A stretch of 64,000 nucleotides of DNA from Bradyrhizobium sp. SZCCHNS1050 (GTDB lineage Bacteria > Pseudomonadota > Alphaproteobacteria > Rhizobiales > Xanthobacteraceae), in contig NZ_JAUETR010000001.1 in NCBI RefSeq assembly GCF_032484785.1, forward strand, positions 5,087,501 to 5,151,500, read 5' to 3'. How positions within the stretch are numbered: position 1 is the stretch's first letter; the number at the start of each line of letters is the position of its first letter. Positions 19,346 through 27,536 of this stretch are shown here, piece after piece. The position numbers were made by a program, and so were the translations under genes. The notes beneath the pieces are model-generated. The model was not told the origin of the DNA, did no database searches, and saw only the letters and a list, made by a program, of their open reading frames with translations.

Positions 19346-20615
19346 GCGGCGAATGCACATCATCATCGTCGGGGCCGGTGCCGCGGGCCTGATGGCGGCG
19401 CGCGAACTGGCCCGCGCAGGCCAGCAGGTGACACTGCTGGAGGCGCGCGACCGCTGCGGCGGGCGCATCCATCCGCTGCCTGCGAGCAGGTTCGGATATC
19501 GCGCGGATGCCGGTGCGGAATTCATCCATGGCGAGGCGCCCGTCACCCACGCGCTGATGGCCGAGGCGGGGCTCACCTCGACGCCGGTCGATGGCGCGCG
19601 CTGGTACGTGACGGATGGCGCGTTCTCGCGCGAGGATCCCGCTGAACGGCAGATGCGCCAGTTGCACCGCGTGGCGCGGCAGCTCGACGAGGATATGACC
19701 GTGACGGCGCTGCTCGATCGGCATTTCGCCGGCGCGGAGTTTGCCGCCCTGCGCAAGTCGGTCTTGGGGATGGTGCAGGGCTATGACGCGGCCGATCCCG
19801 GTCGTGCCAGCGTGTTCGCGCTGCGCGACGAATGGATGGGCGGCGACCGCGGCGCTCAGGCGCGCATTGTCGGCGGCTACGCGGCGCTGCTCGATCATCT
19901 CCTGGCGGAGTGCCGGGCGCATGGCGTGAAGATGCTGCTCGAGGCGGTGGTCCGCGCGGTGGAGAGCTCCGATGATGGTGTCGTCGTGCGCTTGGCTGAC
20001 GGCCGTGCGCAGCGCGGCGATCTCGTCATCCTGACCGTGCCGCTGCCGCTGCTGCGAACCATCGCGCTGCCGCCGGCCATGCACCCGCAATTGGCCGCAG
20101 CCGAAACCATCGGCTTCGGCAACGTCATCAAGCTGCTGCTTCGCTTCGAGCGTCGCTGGTGGCGAGAGGCCCGGACCGAGGACCTTTCCGACATGCTGTT
20201 CGTGCTGTCCGATGCCGACGTGCCGGTGTGGTGGACGCAGCATCCGAACGATGACGCGGTGTTGACCGGCTGGCTCGCCGGGCCGCCGGCCGGCGCCTTC
20301 GCCGCGTGCGACGAGGCCGCGCTGATCGAAAACGGGCTTTCGGCGCTCGCGGATATCTTCGCACAGCCGGCGGGCTTGCTGAAGCAGCAGCTCGTCGCGT
20401 CGCATGTCACGGATTGGGCGAAGGATCCGTTCGCGCGCGGGGCCTATTCCTATGCGACGCTGACATCCCACGAGGCGCAGGATACGCTTTCGCGCTGCGA
20501 CGGCGGACGGGTGCTGATCTCCGGCGAAGCGCTGTATCGCGGACGCGACATGGGAACGGTCGAGGCGGCGCTGGCGAGTGGGCAACAAACAGCGCGGCGC
20601 ATCCTCGCGATGTGA
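19338..20615 (+). CDS. FAD-dependent amine oxidase (monoamine oxidase family)
   Basis: 425 residues. The N-terminal FAD site IIIVGAGAAGLMAARELARAG is followed by LLEARDRCGGRI. A C-terminal ISGEALYRGRDMGTVEAALASG motif completes the flavin site. There is no signal peptide, so the protein is cytosolic. These enzymes oxidise amines or amine-containing metabolites to imines with release of H2O2. The substrate cannot be told. It overlaps the upstream RibD-C gene by eight bases and is likely co-transcribed with it. Confidence 0.9.
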   Translation: MAERRMHIIIVGAGAAGLMAARELARAGQQVTLLEARDRCGGRIHPLPASRFGYRADAGAEFIHGEAPVTHALMAEAGLTSTPVDGARWYVTDGAFSREDPAERQMRQLHRVARQLDEDMTVTALLDRHFAGAEFAALRKSVLGMVQGYDAADPGRASVFALRDEWMGGDRGAQARIVGGYAALLDHLLAECRAHGVKMLLEAVVRAVESSDDGVVVRLADGRAQRGDLVILTVPLPLLRTIALPPAMHPQLAAAETIGFGNVIKLLLRFERRWWREARTEDLSDMLFVLSDADVPVWWTQHPNDDAVLTGWLAGPPAGAFAACDEAALIENGLSALADIFAQPAGLLKQQLVASHVTDWAKDPFARGAYSYATLTSHEAQDTLSRCDGGRVLISGEALYRGRDMGTVEAALASGQQTARRILAM

Positions 20616-20690
20616 TCGGGCCGTGTTCGACACGTTGCGCCGGTGCGCCCACGGCGCTAGCATTCGCCGGTCACCATGGAGAGGATCACC

Positions 20691-21077
20691 ATGCTCGACC
20701 ACGTCGGCTTCCCTGTCTCCGACTTCGCCCGCGCCAAGGCGTTCTATGCGGCCGCCCTGGCGCCGCTCGGCTATGTCCTGATGATGGAGATCACCGACGC
20801 GCAGACCGGCGGCCACGGTGATCACGCCGGCTTCGGCGACGGCCGTCCGGATTTCTGGATCGGCACCGGCGGGACGGCCGCGACCTCGACGCATGTCGCG
20901 TTCCACGCCAAGGATCGCGCCACGGTCGATGCGTTCTATCAAGCGGCGATCGCCGCAGGCGGAATGGACAACGGCGCGCCTGGACTGCGGCCGCATTATC
21001 ACGAGAACTATTACGGCGCGTTCGTGCGCGACGCCGACGGCAACAACATCGAGGCGGTGTGCCACGCGCCGGCGTGA
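20691..21077 (+). CDS. VOC (glyoxalase/bleomycin resistance) family protein
   Basis: 128 residues. MLDHVGFPVSDFARAKAFYA opens a single vicinal-oxygen-chelate domain, and FVRDADGNNIEAVCHAP closes it with the metal-binding Glu. The second ATG, at 20691, is preferred because GGAGAGG lies just before it. Its function is unspecified: lyase, isomerase, dioxygenase or antibiotic-binding roles all occur in the family. It lies 75 bases after the amine-oxidase gene on the same strand. Confidence 0.88.
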   Translation: MLDHVGFPVSDFARAKAFYAAALAPLGYVLMMEITDAQTGGHGDHAGFGDGRPDFWIGTGGTAATSTHVAFHAKDRATVDAFYQAAIAAGGMDNGAPGLRPHYHENYYGAFVRDADGNNIEAVCHAPA

Positions 21078-21101
21078 GGGCCGCTCACCCCTCGGGATGA
21101 G

Positions 21102-22034
21102 TCAGGCCATCACCGGCATGTGCTCGGCGGCCGCGGCCAAGCTCGGCGCGACCACGATCTCGAGCTGCTGGCGCAGCCAGCGGTGCATCGGATCTTCGTG
21201 GTGTCGCAGGTGCCAGACCATGTACATCGGCATCGCCGGACAGGGGACGGGCACCGGCGCCACCGCCAGGCCGCGCAGCATGTAGGCGCGCAGCAGGCTC
21301 GGCAGGGTCGCGATCATGCGGCTACCGCGCAGGAACGGGCCGATGCCGCCGAAGCCCGGCACCTGCGCCGCGAACCGCCTGACGAGGCCGCGCTCGGCGA
21401 GGACCTCGTCGATGTCGAGGCGGCGCCGCGGCTCGTACAGTACCGTGACGTGGTCGCTGGCGAGATAGTCCTCCAGGCTCTGCGGCGGCTCGCGCTGGCT
21501 CGCATCGTAGAACACGCGATAGCTGTCCTCGAACAGTCGCTTCTGCAGGATGTCGCTGCCCTCGGGTGGGCGCGGCGTGATGATGAGCTGACAGTGCTCT
21601 TCGCGCAGCATCTCCGGCGTCGGTGCGCCGGAAGGGATCACGCGCAGGCTGAGGCCCGGCGCCTGCGCGTGGGCGTAACGGAGCAGGGACGGCAGCAGCA
21701 GGTCGCGCTGCAGATCATTGGCCGCGATCGTCACCTGCGCGGAGATTTTCGCCGGCTCGAACGCAGCGGTGTGCGAGAAGCTCCGGAGATCGTCGAGCAG
21801 CGCGCGGGCGCGCAGCGCCAGGAGCTGCGCATGCGCGGTCGGCACGATGCCGCGGCCGGACTTCACGAACAGCGGATCTCCGGTGATCGCGCGCAGCTTG
21901 TCGAGCAGATGGCTGACGGCCGACTGCGTGACTCCGAGCCGCTGCGCCGCGCGGGTGACCGAGCCTTCCTCGATGACGGCGAGCAGGAGCTGCAGCAGGT
22001 GGCCGTCGAGGTCCAAATGATCGAATTGGCTCAT
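21102..22034 (-). CDS. LysR family transcriptional regulator divergent from ligAB
   Basis: 310 residues. The N-terminal winged helix (LLQLLLAVIEEGSVTRAAQR, then GVTQSAVSHLLDKLR) is followed by a substrate-binding co-inducer domain. The ATG at 22034 starts SQFDHLDLDGH. An upstream in-frame ATG at 22121 would run through the intergenic region and is rejected. Its divergent position 123 bases from ligA suggests it controls protocatechuate 4,5-cleavage, as LysR-type LigR/PmdR does in other bacteria. The ligand would be protocatechuate or a ring-cleavage product (inference). Confidence 0.88.
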   Translation of the reverse strand: MSQFDHLDLDGHLLQLLLAVIEEGSVTRAAQRLGVTQSAVSHLLDKLRAITGDPLFVKSGRGIVPTAHAQLLALRARALLDDLRSFSHTAAFEPAKISAQVTIAANDLQRDLLLPSLLRYAHAQAPGLSLRVIPSGAPTPEMLREEHCQLIITPRPPEGSDILQKRLFEDSYRVFYDASQREPPQSLEDYLASDHVTVLYEPRRRLDIDEVLAERGLVRRFAAQVPGFGGIGPFLRGSRMIATLPSLLRAYMLRGLAVAPVPVPCPAMPMYMVWHLRHHEDPMHRWLRQQLEIVVAPSLAAAAEHMPVMA

Positions 22035-22107
22035 GGATCGGATCGGTCGCGCGGCCTTTATTGACGGTGTCTGTCGGCGATACTGGCGGGCACGAACGGC
22101 GCCGCGT

Positions 22108-22121
22108 TTGATCCAGATCAA
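22108..22121. promoter_or_regulatory. FNR/FixK-type box between lysR and ligA
   Basis: TTGATCCAGATCAA is a perfect match to TTGAT-N4-ATCAA, the FNR/FixK consensus. It lies 36 bases before ligA and 74 bases before the lysR start. The position fits activation of lysR (site near -41.5 with a roughly 40-base leader) better than of ligA. It could instead be an inverted repeat bound by the LysR protein. Confidence 0.55.
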
Positions 22122-22157
22122 GCGCGGCCGTCCGAAACACGCCCAGGGGAGGCTCAG

Positions 22158-22511
22158 ATGTCCACCACGTCAGCCCGGCAGCCCGTGCCCGGCACCACCA
22201 TCTTCGACGGCGAGCAGGCCCGCAAAGGCTACGCCCTCAACAAGATGTGCTACTCGTTCAACGATGCCGCCAACCGCAAGGCGTTCGTCGCCGACGAGGA
22301 CGGCTATTGCGCCAAATACGGCCTCAATGCACAGCAGCGCGCGGCGATCAGGAACCGCAACGTGCTGGAGCTGATCGAGGCCGGCGGCAACGCCTACTAC
22401 CTCGCCAAGTTCGCCGGCATCTTCGGGCTCGACATGCAGGACATCGGCGCGCAGCAGACCGGGCTGACGAAAGAGCAGTTCAAGGCCAAGCTTCTGGCGG
22501 CGAGGGGGTAA
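22158..22511 (+). CDS. ligA: Protocatechuate 4,5-dioxygenase alpha subunit
   Basis: 117 residues, the small subunit of the extradiol ring-cleavage dioxygenase. The LigA-type core GYALNKMCYSFNDAANRKAF and the following DEDGYCAKYGL are present. The subunit caps the iron site of LigB, and the pair converts protocatechuate to 4-carboxy-2-hydroxymuconate 6-semialdehyde. The ATG follows GGGGAGGCTCAG. The stop is five bases from ligB. The rest of the pathway (ligC, I, J, K) is not adjacent. Confidence 0.95.
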   Translation: MSTTSARQPVPGTTIFDGEQARKGYALNKMCYSFNDAANRKAFVADEDGYCAKYGLNAQQRAAIRNRNVLELIEAGGNAYYLAKFAGIFGLDMQDIGAQQTGLTKEQFKAKLLAARG

Positions 22512-22516
22512 TCGTC

Positions 22517-23353
22517 ATGGCAAAGATCGTCGGTTGCATCACCACCTCGCACGTTCCGGCCATTGGCGGCGCGATCGCCAAGGGCCTGCAGCAGGATCCG
22601 TATTGGAAACCGTTCTTCGACGGCTTCCCGCATGTCCGCGAGTGGCTCGCCAAGGTCAAACCGGATGTGGTCGTGCTCGTCTATAACGACCATGGCCTCA
22701 ACTTCTTCCTCGACAAGATGCCGACCTTCGCGGTCGGCGCGGCCGACAGCTACAGCAATGCCGACGAGGGCTGGGGCATTCCGCAGACCGCGCCGTTCAA
22801 GGGTGACAGCGAATTGTCCTGGCATTTGATCGAGCATCTGGTGAAGGAGGATTTCGACCTCACCACCTGCCAGGAGATGGTGGTCGATCACGCCTTCACA
22901 CTGCCGATGGCGCTGTGCTGGCCCGATCAGAAATGGCCGGTGCGGGTGGTGCCCGTGGTCGTCAACACGGTGCAGGCGCCGCTGCCGTCGGCCGCGCGCT
23001 GCTACAAGCTCGGCCAGGCGCTGGCGCGGGCGGTTCAATCCTGGCCGAAGGACGAGCGCGTCGTCGTGATGGGGACCGGCGGCCTGTCGCATCAGCTCGA
23101 CGGCGAGCGTGCCGGCTTCATCAACAAGGATTTCGACGAGAAGTTCATGGCCAGCATGGTCGACGATCCCGCCTGGGCGACGAAGTATTCGACCACCGAG
23201 CTGGTCGAGCTGTCGGGCACCCAGGGCGTCGAATTGCTGAACTGGATGGTCGCGCGCGGCACCCTGCCGGAGAAGGTCCGCAAGGAGCACGCCAACTATC
23301 ACATCCCGATCTCGAATACGGCGACCGGGCTGATTGTGCTGGAGCCGGTGTAG
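22517..23353 (+). CDS. ligB: Protocatechuate 4,5-dioxygenase beta subunit
   Basis: 278 residues, catalytic class III extradiol dioxygenase. The N-terminus CITTSHVPAIGGA carries the first iron ligand His12, and VVLVYNDHGLNFF carries the second (His59). A late Glu in the TQGVELLNWM segment fits the third ligand. MGTGGLSHQLDGERAGFINK is the usual LigB acid-base region. It follows ligA by five bases in one operon. It uses the protocatechuate made by PobA and needs molecular oxygen. Confidence 0.95.
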   Translation: MAKIVGCITTSHVPAIGGAIAKGLQQDPYWKPFFDGFPHVREWLAKVKPDVVVLVYNDHGLNFFLDKMPTFAVGAADSYSNADEGWGIPQTAPFKGDSELSWHLIEHLVKEDFDLTTCQEMVVDHAFTLPMALCWPDQKWPVRVVPVVVNTVQAPLPSAARCYKLGQALARAVQSWPKDERVVVMGTGGLSHQLDGERAGFINKDFDEKFMASMVDDPAWATKYSTTELVELSGTQGVELLNWMVARGTLPEKVRKEHANYHIPISNTATGLIVLEPV

Positions 23354-23382
23354 GGCCCCTGCGAGAGTCTTTATCGGAAGGC

Positions 23383-23399
23383 GACGACTGAGAGTCGTC
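23383..23399 (+). terminator. Possible terminator hairpin after ligB
   Basis: GACGACT (23383-23389) and AGTCGTC (23393-23399) form a perfect 7-bp stem with a GAG loop, 30 bases after the ligB stop. No T run follows, so this is a weak candidate. Confidence 0.35.
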
Positions 23400-23414
23400 T
23401 GCCAACGACGATCA

Positions 23415-23453
23415 CGCGGTATGGGTCCCGGCGAACGCCGGACCCGTACCGCG
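23415..23453. repeat. REP-like palindromic element, copy 2 (best preserved)
   Basis: The 14-base arms CGCGGTATGGGTCC (23415-23428) and GGACCCGTACCGCG (23440-23453) pair with a single T-G mismatch. The centre is CGGCGAACGCC. It shares the CCGGCGAACGCCGG-type core with the elements at 4448 and 43362. It sits between convergent ligB and padR-like genes. Confidence 0.7.
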
Positions 23454-23628
23454 GATGCTATCGAGGGATGCGGCTGTCAGTGGCCCGCTTCGGACCGACT
23501 TCCGTGCGGCTGCCCTTACCCGACCCTCTCGCCGTGAAGAACGGTTGAGAGGGAGCGCAGCGTCTGGGCGGCGCGAGCACGGATATCAATTCCGGTTGCC
23601 ACGGCTCCGCTCCTGGCTGATGTTGATG

Positions 23629-24318
23629 TCAGCTCGCGGTGCCCTCGTCGCCCTGGATATCGGCGATGGCGCGGGTGAGGATGTCGCTGACACGCTTCGC
23701 TTCCGCGTCGCTCCAGCCCTGCCGGTGCATCTTGAGCGCCATCTTTAGCGTCTGCACGCTCTGCAGCACCGGCTCCGGCGGGCGCATGCCGCCCATGGTG
23801 CGGGCCATGATGCGCAGCCGGCTCAGCAGGCCATCGATGGCGGCTTCATCCTCTTTCAGCGCCTGACGGCCGGCGTCGGTGATCGCGAACAGCTTCTTGC
23901 CGCCCTCGGCCGATGCCGCTTCGATCTGGCCCATGTCCTCGAGCAGATTGAGGATCGGATAGACCGAGCCCGGGCTCGGCGAGTACGCCCCGCCGACCAA
24001 CTGTTCGACCGCCTTGATCAGCTCATAGCCATGGCGCGGCTTCTCACCGATCAGCCACAGCAGCAGGCTGCGCAGATCGCCGGGACCGAAGAAGCGGCCG
24101 CCGCCGCCACGCCCGAACTCCTCGCGACCGCCGCGGCGGCCACGCTCGAACAGGCCGGCCGCCCGCGGGCCGAACCCGCCGCCGCGCCCGCCCATGCGCA
24201 TCTCCTCGCAGGCTTCGTCGAAGCCACGCCGTCCATGACGTCCGCGATGTCCCCAGCCGCGCTCTTGGTTGTCGTCGTCTTTGCGGGAGGGGCCAAACGT
24301 CCAATGATGATGTCTCAT
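23629..24318 (-). CDS. PadR family transcriptional regulator with Gly/Arg-rich N-terminal extension
   Basis: 229 residues. Residues about 80-160 are the PadR winged helix (LLLWLIGEKPRHGYELIKAV, then YSPSPGSVYPILNLLEDMGQ), followed by a C-terminal dimerisation helix region. The first about 75 residues, starting MRHHHWTFGPSRKDDD, are a low-complexity Gly/Arg/His-rich extension. I choose the ATG at 24318 with GGAG 10 bases upstream over the ATG at 24375. It is the last gene after the RND efflux genes on the same strand, and a perfect palindrome lies just upstream. It probably regulates itself or the efflux operon. Confidence 0.85.
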   Translation of the reverse strand: MRHHHWTFGPSRKDDDNQERGWGHRGRHGRRGFDEACEEMRMGGRGGGFGPRAAGLFERGRRGGREEFGRGGGGRFFGPGDLRSLLLWLIGEKPRHGYELIKAVEQLVGGAYSPSPGSVYPILNLLEDMGQIEAASAEGGKKLFAITDAGRQALKEDEAAIDGLLSRLRIMARTMGGMRPPEPVLQSVQTLKMALKMHRQGWSDAEAKRVSDILTRAIADIQGDEGTAS

Positions 24319-24342
24319 ACGATATGATCTCCGTTTCGTACG

Positions 24343-24356
24343 AACGATATATCGTT
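24343..24356. promoter_or_regulatory. 14-bp perfect palindrome upstream of the PadR gene
   Basis: AACGATATATCGTT is fully self-complementary and lies 24 bases before the PadR start. A related half, ATACGATAT (24318-24326), overlaps the start region. The A/T-rich symmetric form and place fit a PadR operator. Confidence 0.6.
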
Positions 24357-24429
24357 TATAGGTTTCGTTTGTCAACCGTGACCGATGCAGGTTTCCGAAT
24401 CTGCAAATAACGCGTTGATTTCACGCGAT

Positions 24430-27400
24430 TTATGGGATTGCCTCGGTCACGCGACCCGCGACCTCGTGCGCCGTGCCGCGATGCGCAATCAGCGCATAGG
24501 CGACGGGGACCACGAACAGCGTGAACAGGGTGCCGATCGCGAGTCCGGTCGCGATCACGAGCCCCATGTTGAAGCGGGACACCGCGCCGGCGCCGCTCGC
24601 GGTGATCAGCGGGATCACGCCGAGCACCATCGCCGCCGTGGTCATCAGGATCGGCCGCAGCCGGACGGTCGCCGCTTCGATGATCGCCTCGGTGCGGTCC
24701 TTGCCCTGTTCGCGCAGCTCGTTGGCGACCTCGACCATCAGGATGCCGTGCTTGCTGACGAGGCCCATCAGGGTGACCAAGCCGACCTGGGTGTAGATGT
24801 TGATGCTGGCGCCGCCGATGCCGAGGCTGATGAAGATCAGCGCGCCCGCCAGCGACATCGGCACCGACACCAGGATGATGATCGGATCGACGAAGCTGTT
24901 GAACAAGGCGGCGAGCGCCAGGAAGATGATGATCAGCGCGAACACGAAGGTGGTGACGAAGCCGCCGGATTCCTGCATCAGCTGCCGCGACGCGCCGCCA
25001 TAGTCGACCGAGTAACCCGATGGCAGCGACTTCGCGATCTCCTTCAAGGTGGCGAGCGCGTCGCCCATCGCGATACCCGGCATCGCCACGCCGGAGATGG
25101 TCGCCGCGTTGATCTGCTGGAAGTGATTGAGCGACTCAGGGATCGTCTTGTGCTCGAGCCGGGCCACGGTCGACAGCGGCACCATGGCATTGCCGCCGGC
25201 GCGGATCGAATAGTCGAGCAACTGCGAGTCGGTCAGACGATCGTTCTGCCGCACCTGCGGGATCACCTTGTAGGAGCGGCCCTCCAGACTGAAATAGTCG
25301 AGGTAGTTGCCGCCCAGCATGGTCGCGAGCGCGCCGCCGAGATCGCTCATCTTGAGGCCGAGATCGGCAGCCTTGTCGCGATCGAACACCACGGTGGTCT
25401 GCGGCTTGTCGATCTTCAGGTCGCTGTCGAGGAAGATGAAGCGGCCGCTCGCCAGCGCCTTGGCCATGAAATCGCGCGACACGTCGTTGAGCTCGCCGAA
25501 CGCGCCGGTGGTGCCGATCACGAACTGGACCGGCAGGCCGTTGCTGCCCGGCAGGGGCGAGGGCTGGAACGCGACGGAACGCGCGCCGGCGATGCCGTTC
25601 AGGAGCTGCTGGAATTCCGGCTGCAAGGTGCTGGTCGTCGCCTTGCGCTGATCCCAGGGCTTGAGCACCCAGCCGCCGATCACCTGCGTCGAGGTGTCGA
25701 TCTGGAACACGGTGCGCGTCTCCGGACGCTGGGCAATCAGGCCGTACAGTTGCTGGCCGTAGAACTGGCGCTGCTCGAGCGTGGCCGAGGGCGCGGAATT
25801 CGTCAGCGACAGCACGATGCCCTGGTCCTCGTCCGGCGCGAGCTCGCTGGTGGAGCTGACATAGAGCCAGGGGATCATCGCCAGCAGCAGCAGCGCGAAC
25901 ACCACGACCACCGGCTTGGTCGCGAACACGCTTTCGAGCCCGCGGCGATAGCTCTGTGCGAGCCGTTCGAGCACGTGGTCGATCGCACGCACCAGCCGCG
26001 CCTCGAGCGTGGTGGCGTCGCGCTCGGTCCGGCGCAGCAGCCAGGCGCAGTTCATCGGCGAAAGCGTCAGCGCGATCACCGCCGAGACGGTGACGGCGCC
26101 GGCGAGCGTGAAGGCGAATTCGGTGAACAGCGCGCCGGTGAGGCCGCCCTGGAAGCCGACGGGCACGTAGACCGCGATCAGCACCACGGTCATCGCGATG
26201 ATCGGGCTCGCCAGCGCGCGCGCCGACTGGATGGCAGCCTCGACCGGCGGCACACCCTCGTCGATCAGGCGGTGGACGCTCTCGACCACGATGATGGCGT
26301 CGTCGACGACCAGGCCGATCGCGAGCACCAGCGCCAGCAAGGTCAGCAGGTTGATGGAGAAGCCCATCAGCAGCATCAGGCCGAAGGTGCCGATCAGCGA
26401 TAGCGGAATGGCGATCACCGGGATCAGCACCGAGCGCCACGAGCCCAGGAACATGAAAACCACGACGATCACGATCCCGATCGCCTCCACCAGCGTATGG
26501 ACCACCTCGTCGATCGACGAGTTCACGAAGTCGGTGGAGTCGTAGAGGATCTCGCTGGTGATGCCGTTCGGCAGTTGTCGTTGCAGCTCCGGATAAACCG
26601 CCTTCACGCCGTTGACGACGTCGAGCAGGTTCGCCGTTGGCGCCACCTGGATGCCGATGTAGACCGCGGTCTTGCCGTTGAAGCGCGTCGCGCTGTCGTA
26701 GTCGTCATTGCCGAGCGTGACATTGGCGACATCGCGCAGGCGGATGATGGCGCCATTGACCTGCTTGACGACGAGATTGCGGTATTGCTCCAGCGAATGC
26801 AGGTTGGTCGCGGCGGCGAGATCGACCTGCACGAGGCGGCCCTTGGTGGTGCCGAGCCCGGAGATGTAGTCGTTGCCCGACAGTGCCGTCGACACGTCGG
26901 TTGCCGTCAGGCCATAGGCCGCAAGCTTGTCGGGGTCGAGCCAGGCGCGCAGCGCGAATTTCTTGGCGCCGAGCAGTTCGGCGGTCTGCACCCCGGAGAC
27001 CGCCTGCAGCTTCGGCTGTACCACGCGGGTGAGGTAGTCGGTGATCTGGTTCGGCGCCAGCACGTCGCTGGCGAAGCCGATGTACATCGAGTCGATGGTC
27101 TGCCCGACCTTCAAGGTCAGGGTCGGCTGCTGCGTGCCGGTCGGCAGCTGGTTCAGCACCGAGTTCACCTTGGCGTTGATCTCGGTCATCGCCTTGCCGG
27201 AATCGTAGTTTAGCCGCAGGTTCACGGTGATGGTGCTGCTGCCGGTGACGCTGGTCGACGTCATGTAGTCGATGCCGTTGGCCTGGGCGATCGCATTCTC
27301 CAGCGGCGTGGTGATGAAGCCGGCGATGATGTCGCTATCGGCGCCGGCATAGGCCGTGCTCACCGTGACGATCGCGTTCTGCGTGCGCGGATATTGCAGG

Positions 27401-27501
27401 ATCGCGAGCGTCGACATCGAGCGCAGGCCGAGCACGAGGATGAGGGCGCTGACGACGAGCGCCAGCACCGGCCGGCGGATGAAGATGTCTGTGAAACGCA
27501 T
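24430..27501 (-). CDS. RND multidrug efflux transporter, inner-membrane pump
   Basis: 1023 residues, the usual HAE-1 length. It begins MRFTDIFIRRPVLALVVSAL. Twelve predicted membrane helices enclose two large periplasmic loops. The proton-relay segment LVLAIGLVVDDAIIVVESVH in helix 4 keeps the Asp-Asp pair. With the adaptor and outer-membrane genes upstream, it should form a tripartite, proton-driven exporter. Substrates are not predictable. It starts 36 bases after the adaptor stop, and a PadR regulator follows 112 bases downstream. Confidence 0.95.
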   Translation of the reverse strand: MRFTDIFIRRPVLALVVSALILVLGLRSMSTLAILQYPRTQNAIVTVSTAYAGADSDIIAGFITTPLENAIAQANGIDYMTSTSVTGSSTITVNLRLNYDSGKAMTEINAKVNSVLNQLPTGTQQPTLTLKVGQTIDSMYIGFASDVLAPNQITDYLTRVVQPKLQAVSGVQTAELLGAKKFALRAWLDPDKLAAYGLTATDVSTALSGNDYISGLGTTKGRLVQVDLAAATNLHSLEQYRNLVVKQVNGAIIRLRDVANVTLGNDDYDSATRFNGKTAVYIGIQVAPTANLLDVVNGVKAVYPELQRQLPNGITSEILYDSTDFVNSSIDEVVHTLVEAIGIVIVVVFMFLGSWRSVLIPVIAIPLSLIGTFGLMLLMGFSINLLTLLALVLAIGLVVDDAIIVVESVHRLIDEGVPPVEAAIQSARALASPIIAMTVVLIAVYVPVGFQGGLTGALFTEFAFTLAGAVTVSAVIALTLSPMNCAWLLRRTERDATTLEARLVRAIDHVLERLAQSYRRGLESVFATKPVVVVFALLLLAMIPWLYVSSTSELAPDEDQGIVLSLTNSAPSATLEQRQFYGQQLYGLIAQRPETRTVFQIDTSTQVIGGWVLKPWDQRKATTSTLQPEFQQLLNGIAGARSVAFQPSPLPGSNGLPVQFVIGTTGAFGELNDVSRDFMAKALASGRFIFLDSDLKIDKPQTTVVFDRDKAADLGLKMSDLGGALATMLGGNYLDYFSLEGRSYKVIPQVRQNDRLTDSQLLDYSIRAGGNAMVPLSTVARLEHKTIPESLNHFQQINAATISGVAMPGIAMGDALATLKEIAKSLPSGYSVDYGGASRQLMQESGGFVTTFVFALIIIFLALAALFNSFVDPIIILVSVPMSLAGALIFISLGIGGASINIYTQVGLVTLMGLVSKHGILMVEVANELREQGKDRTEAIIEAATVRLRPILMTTAAMVLGVIPLITASGAGAVSRFNMGLVIATGLAIGTLFTLFVVPVAYALIAHRGTAHEVAGRVTEAIP

Positions 27502-27536
27502 GGGGGATGGCTCTGACGGTCGGAGGCTTGCGCGAA

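Noticed and set aside
24385..26403. Plus-strand open frame of about 670 codons across the RND pump gene
   Set aside because: His/Asp/Arg/Gln-rich antisense product of the pump; no motif.
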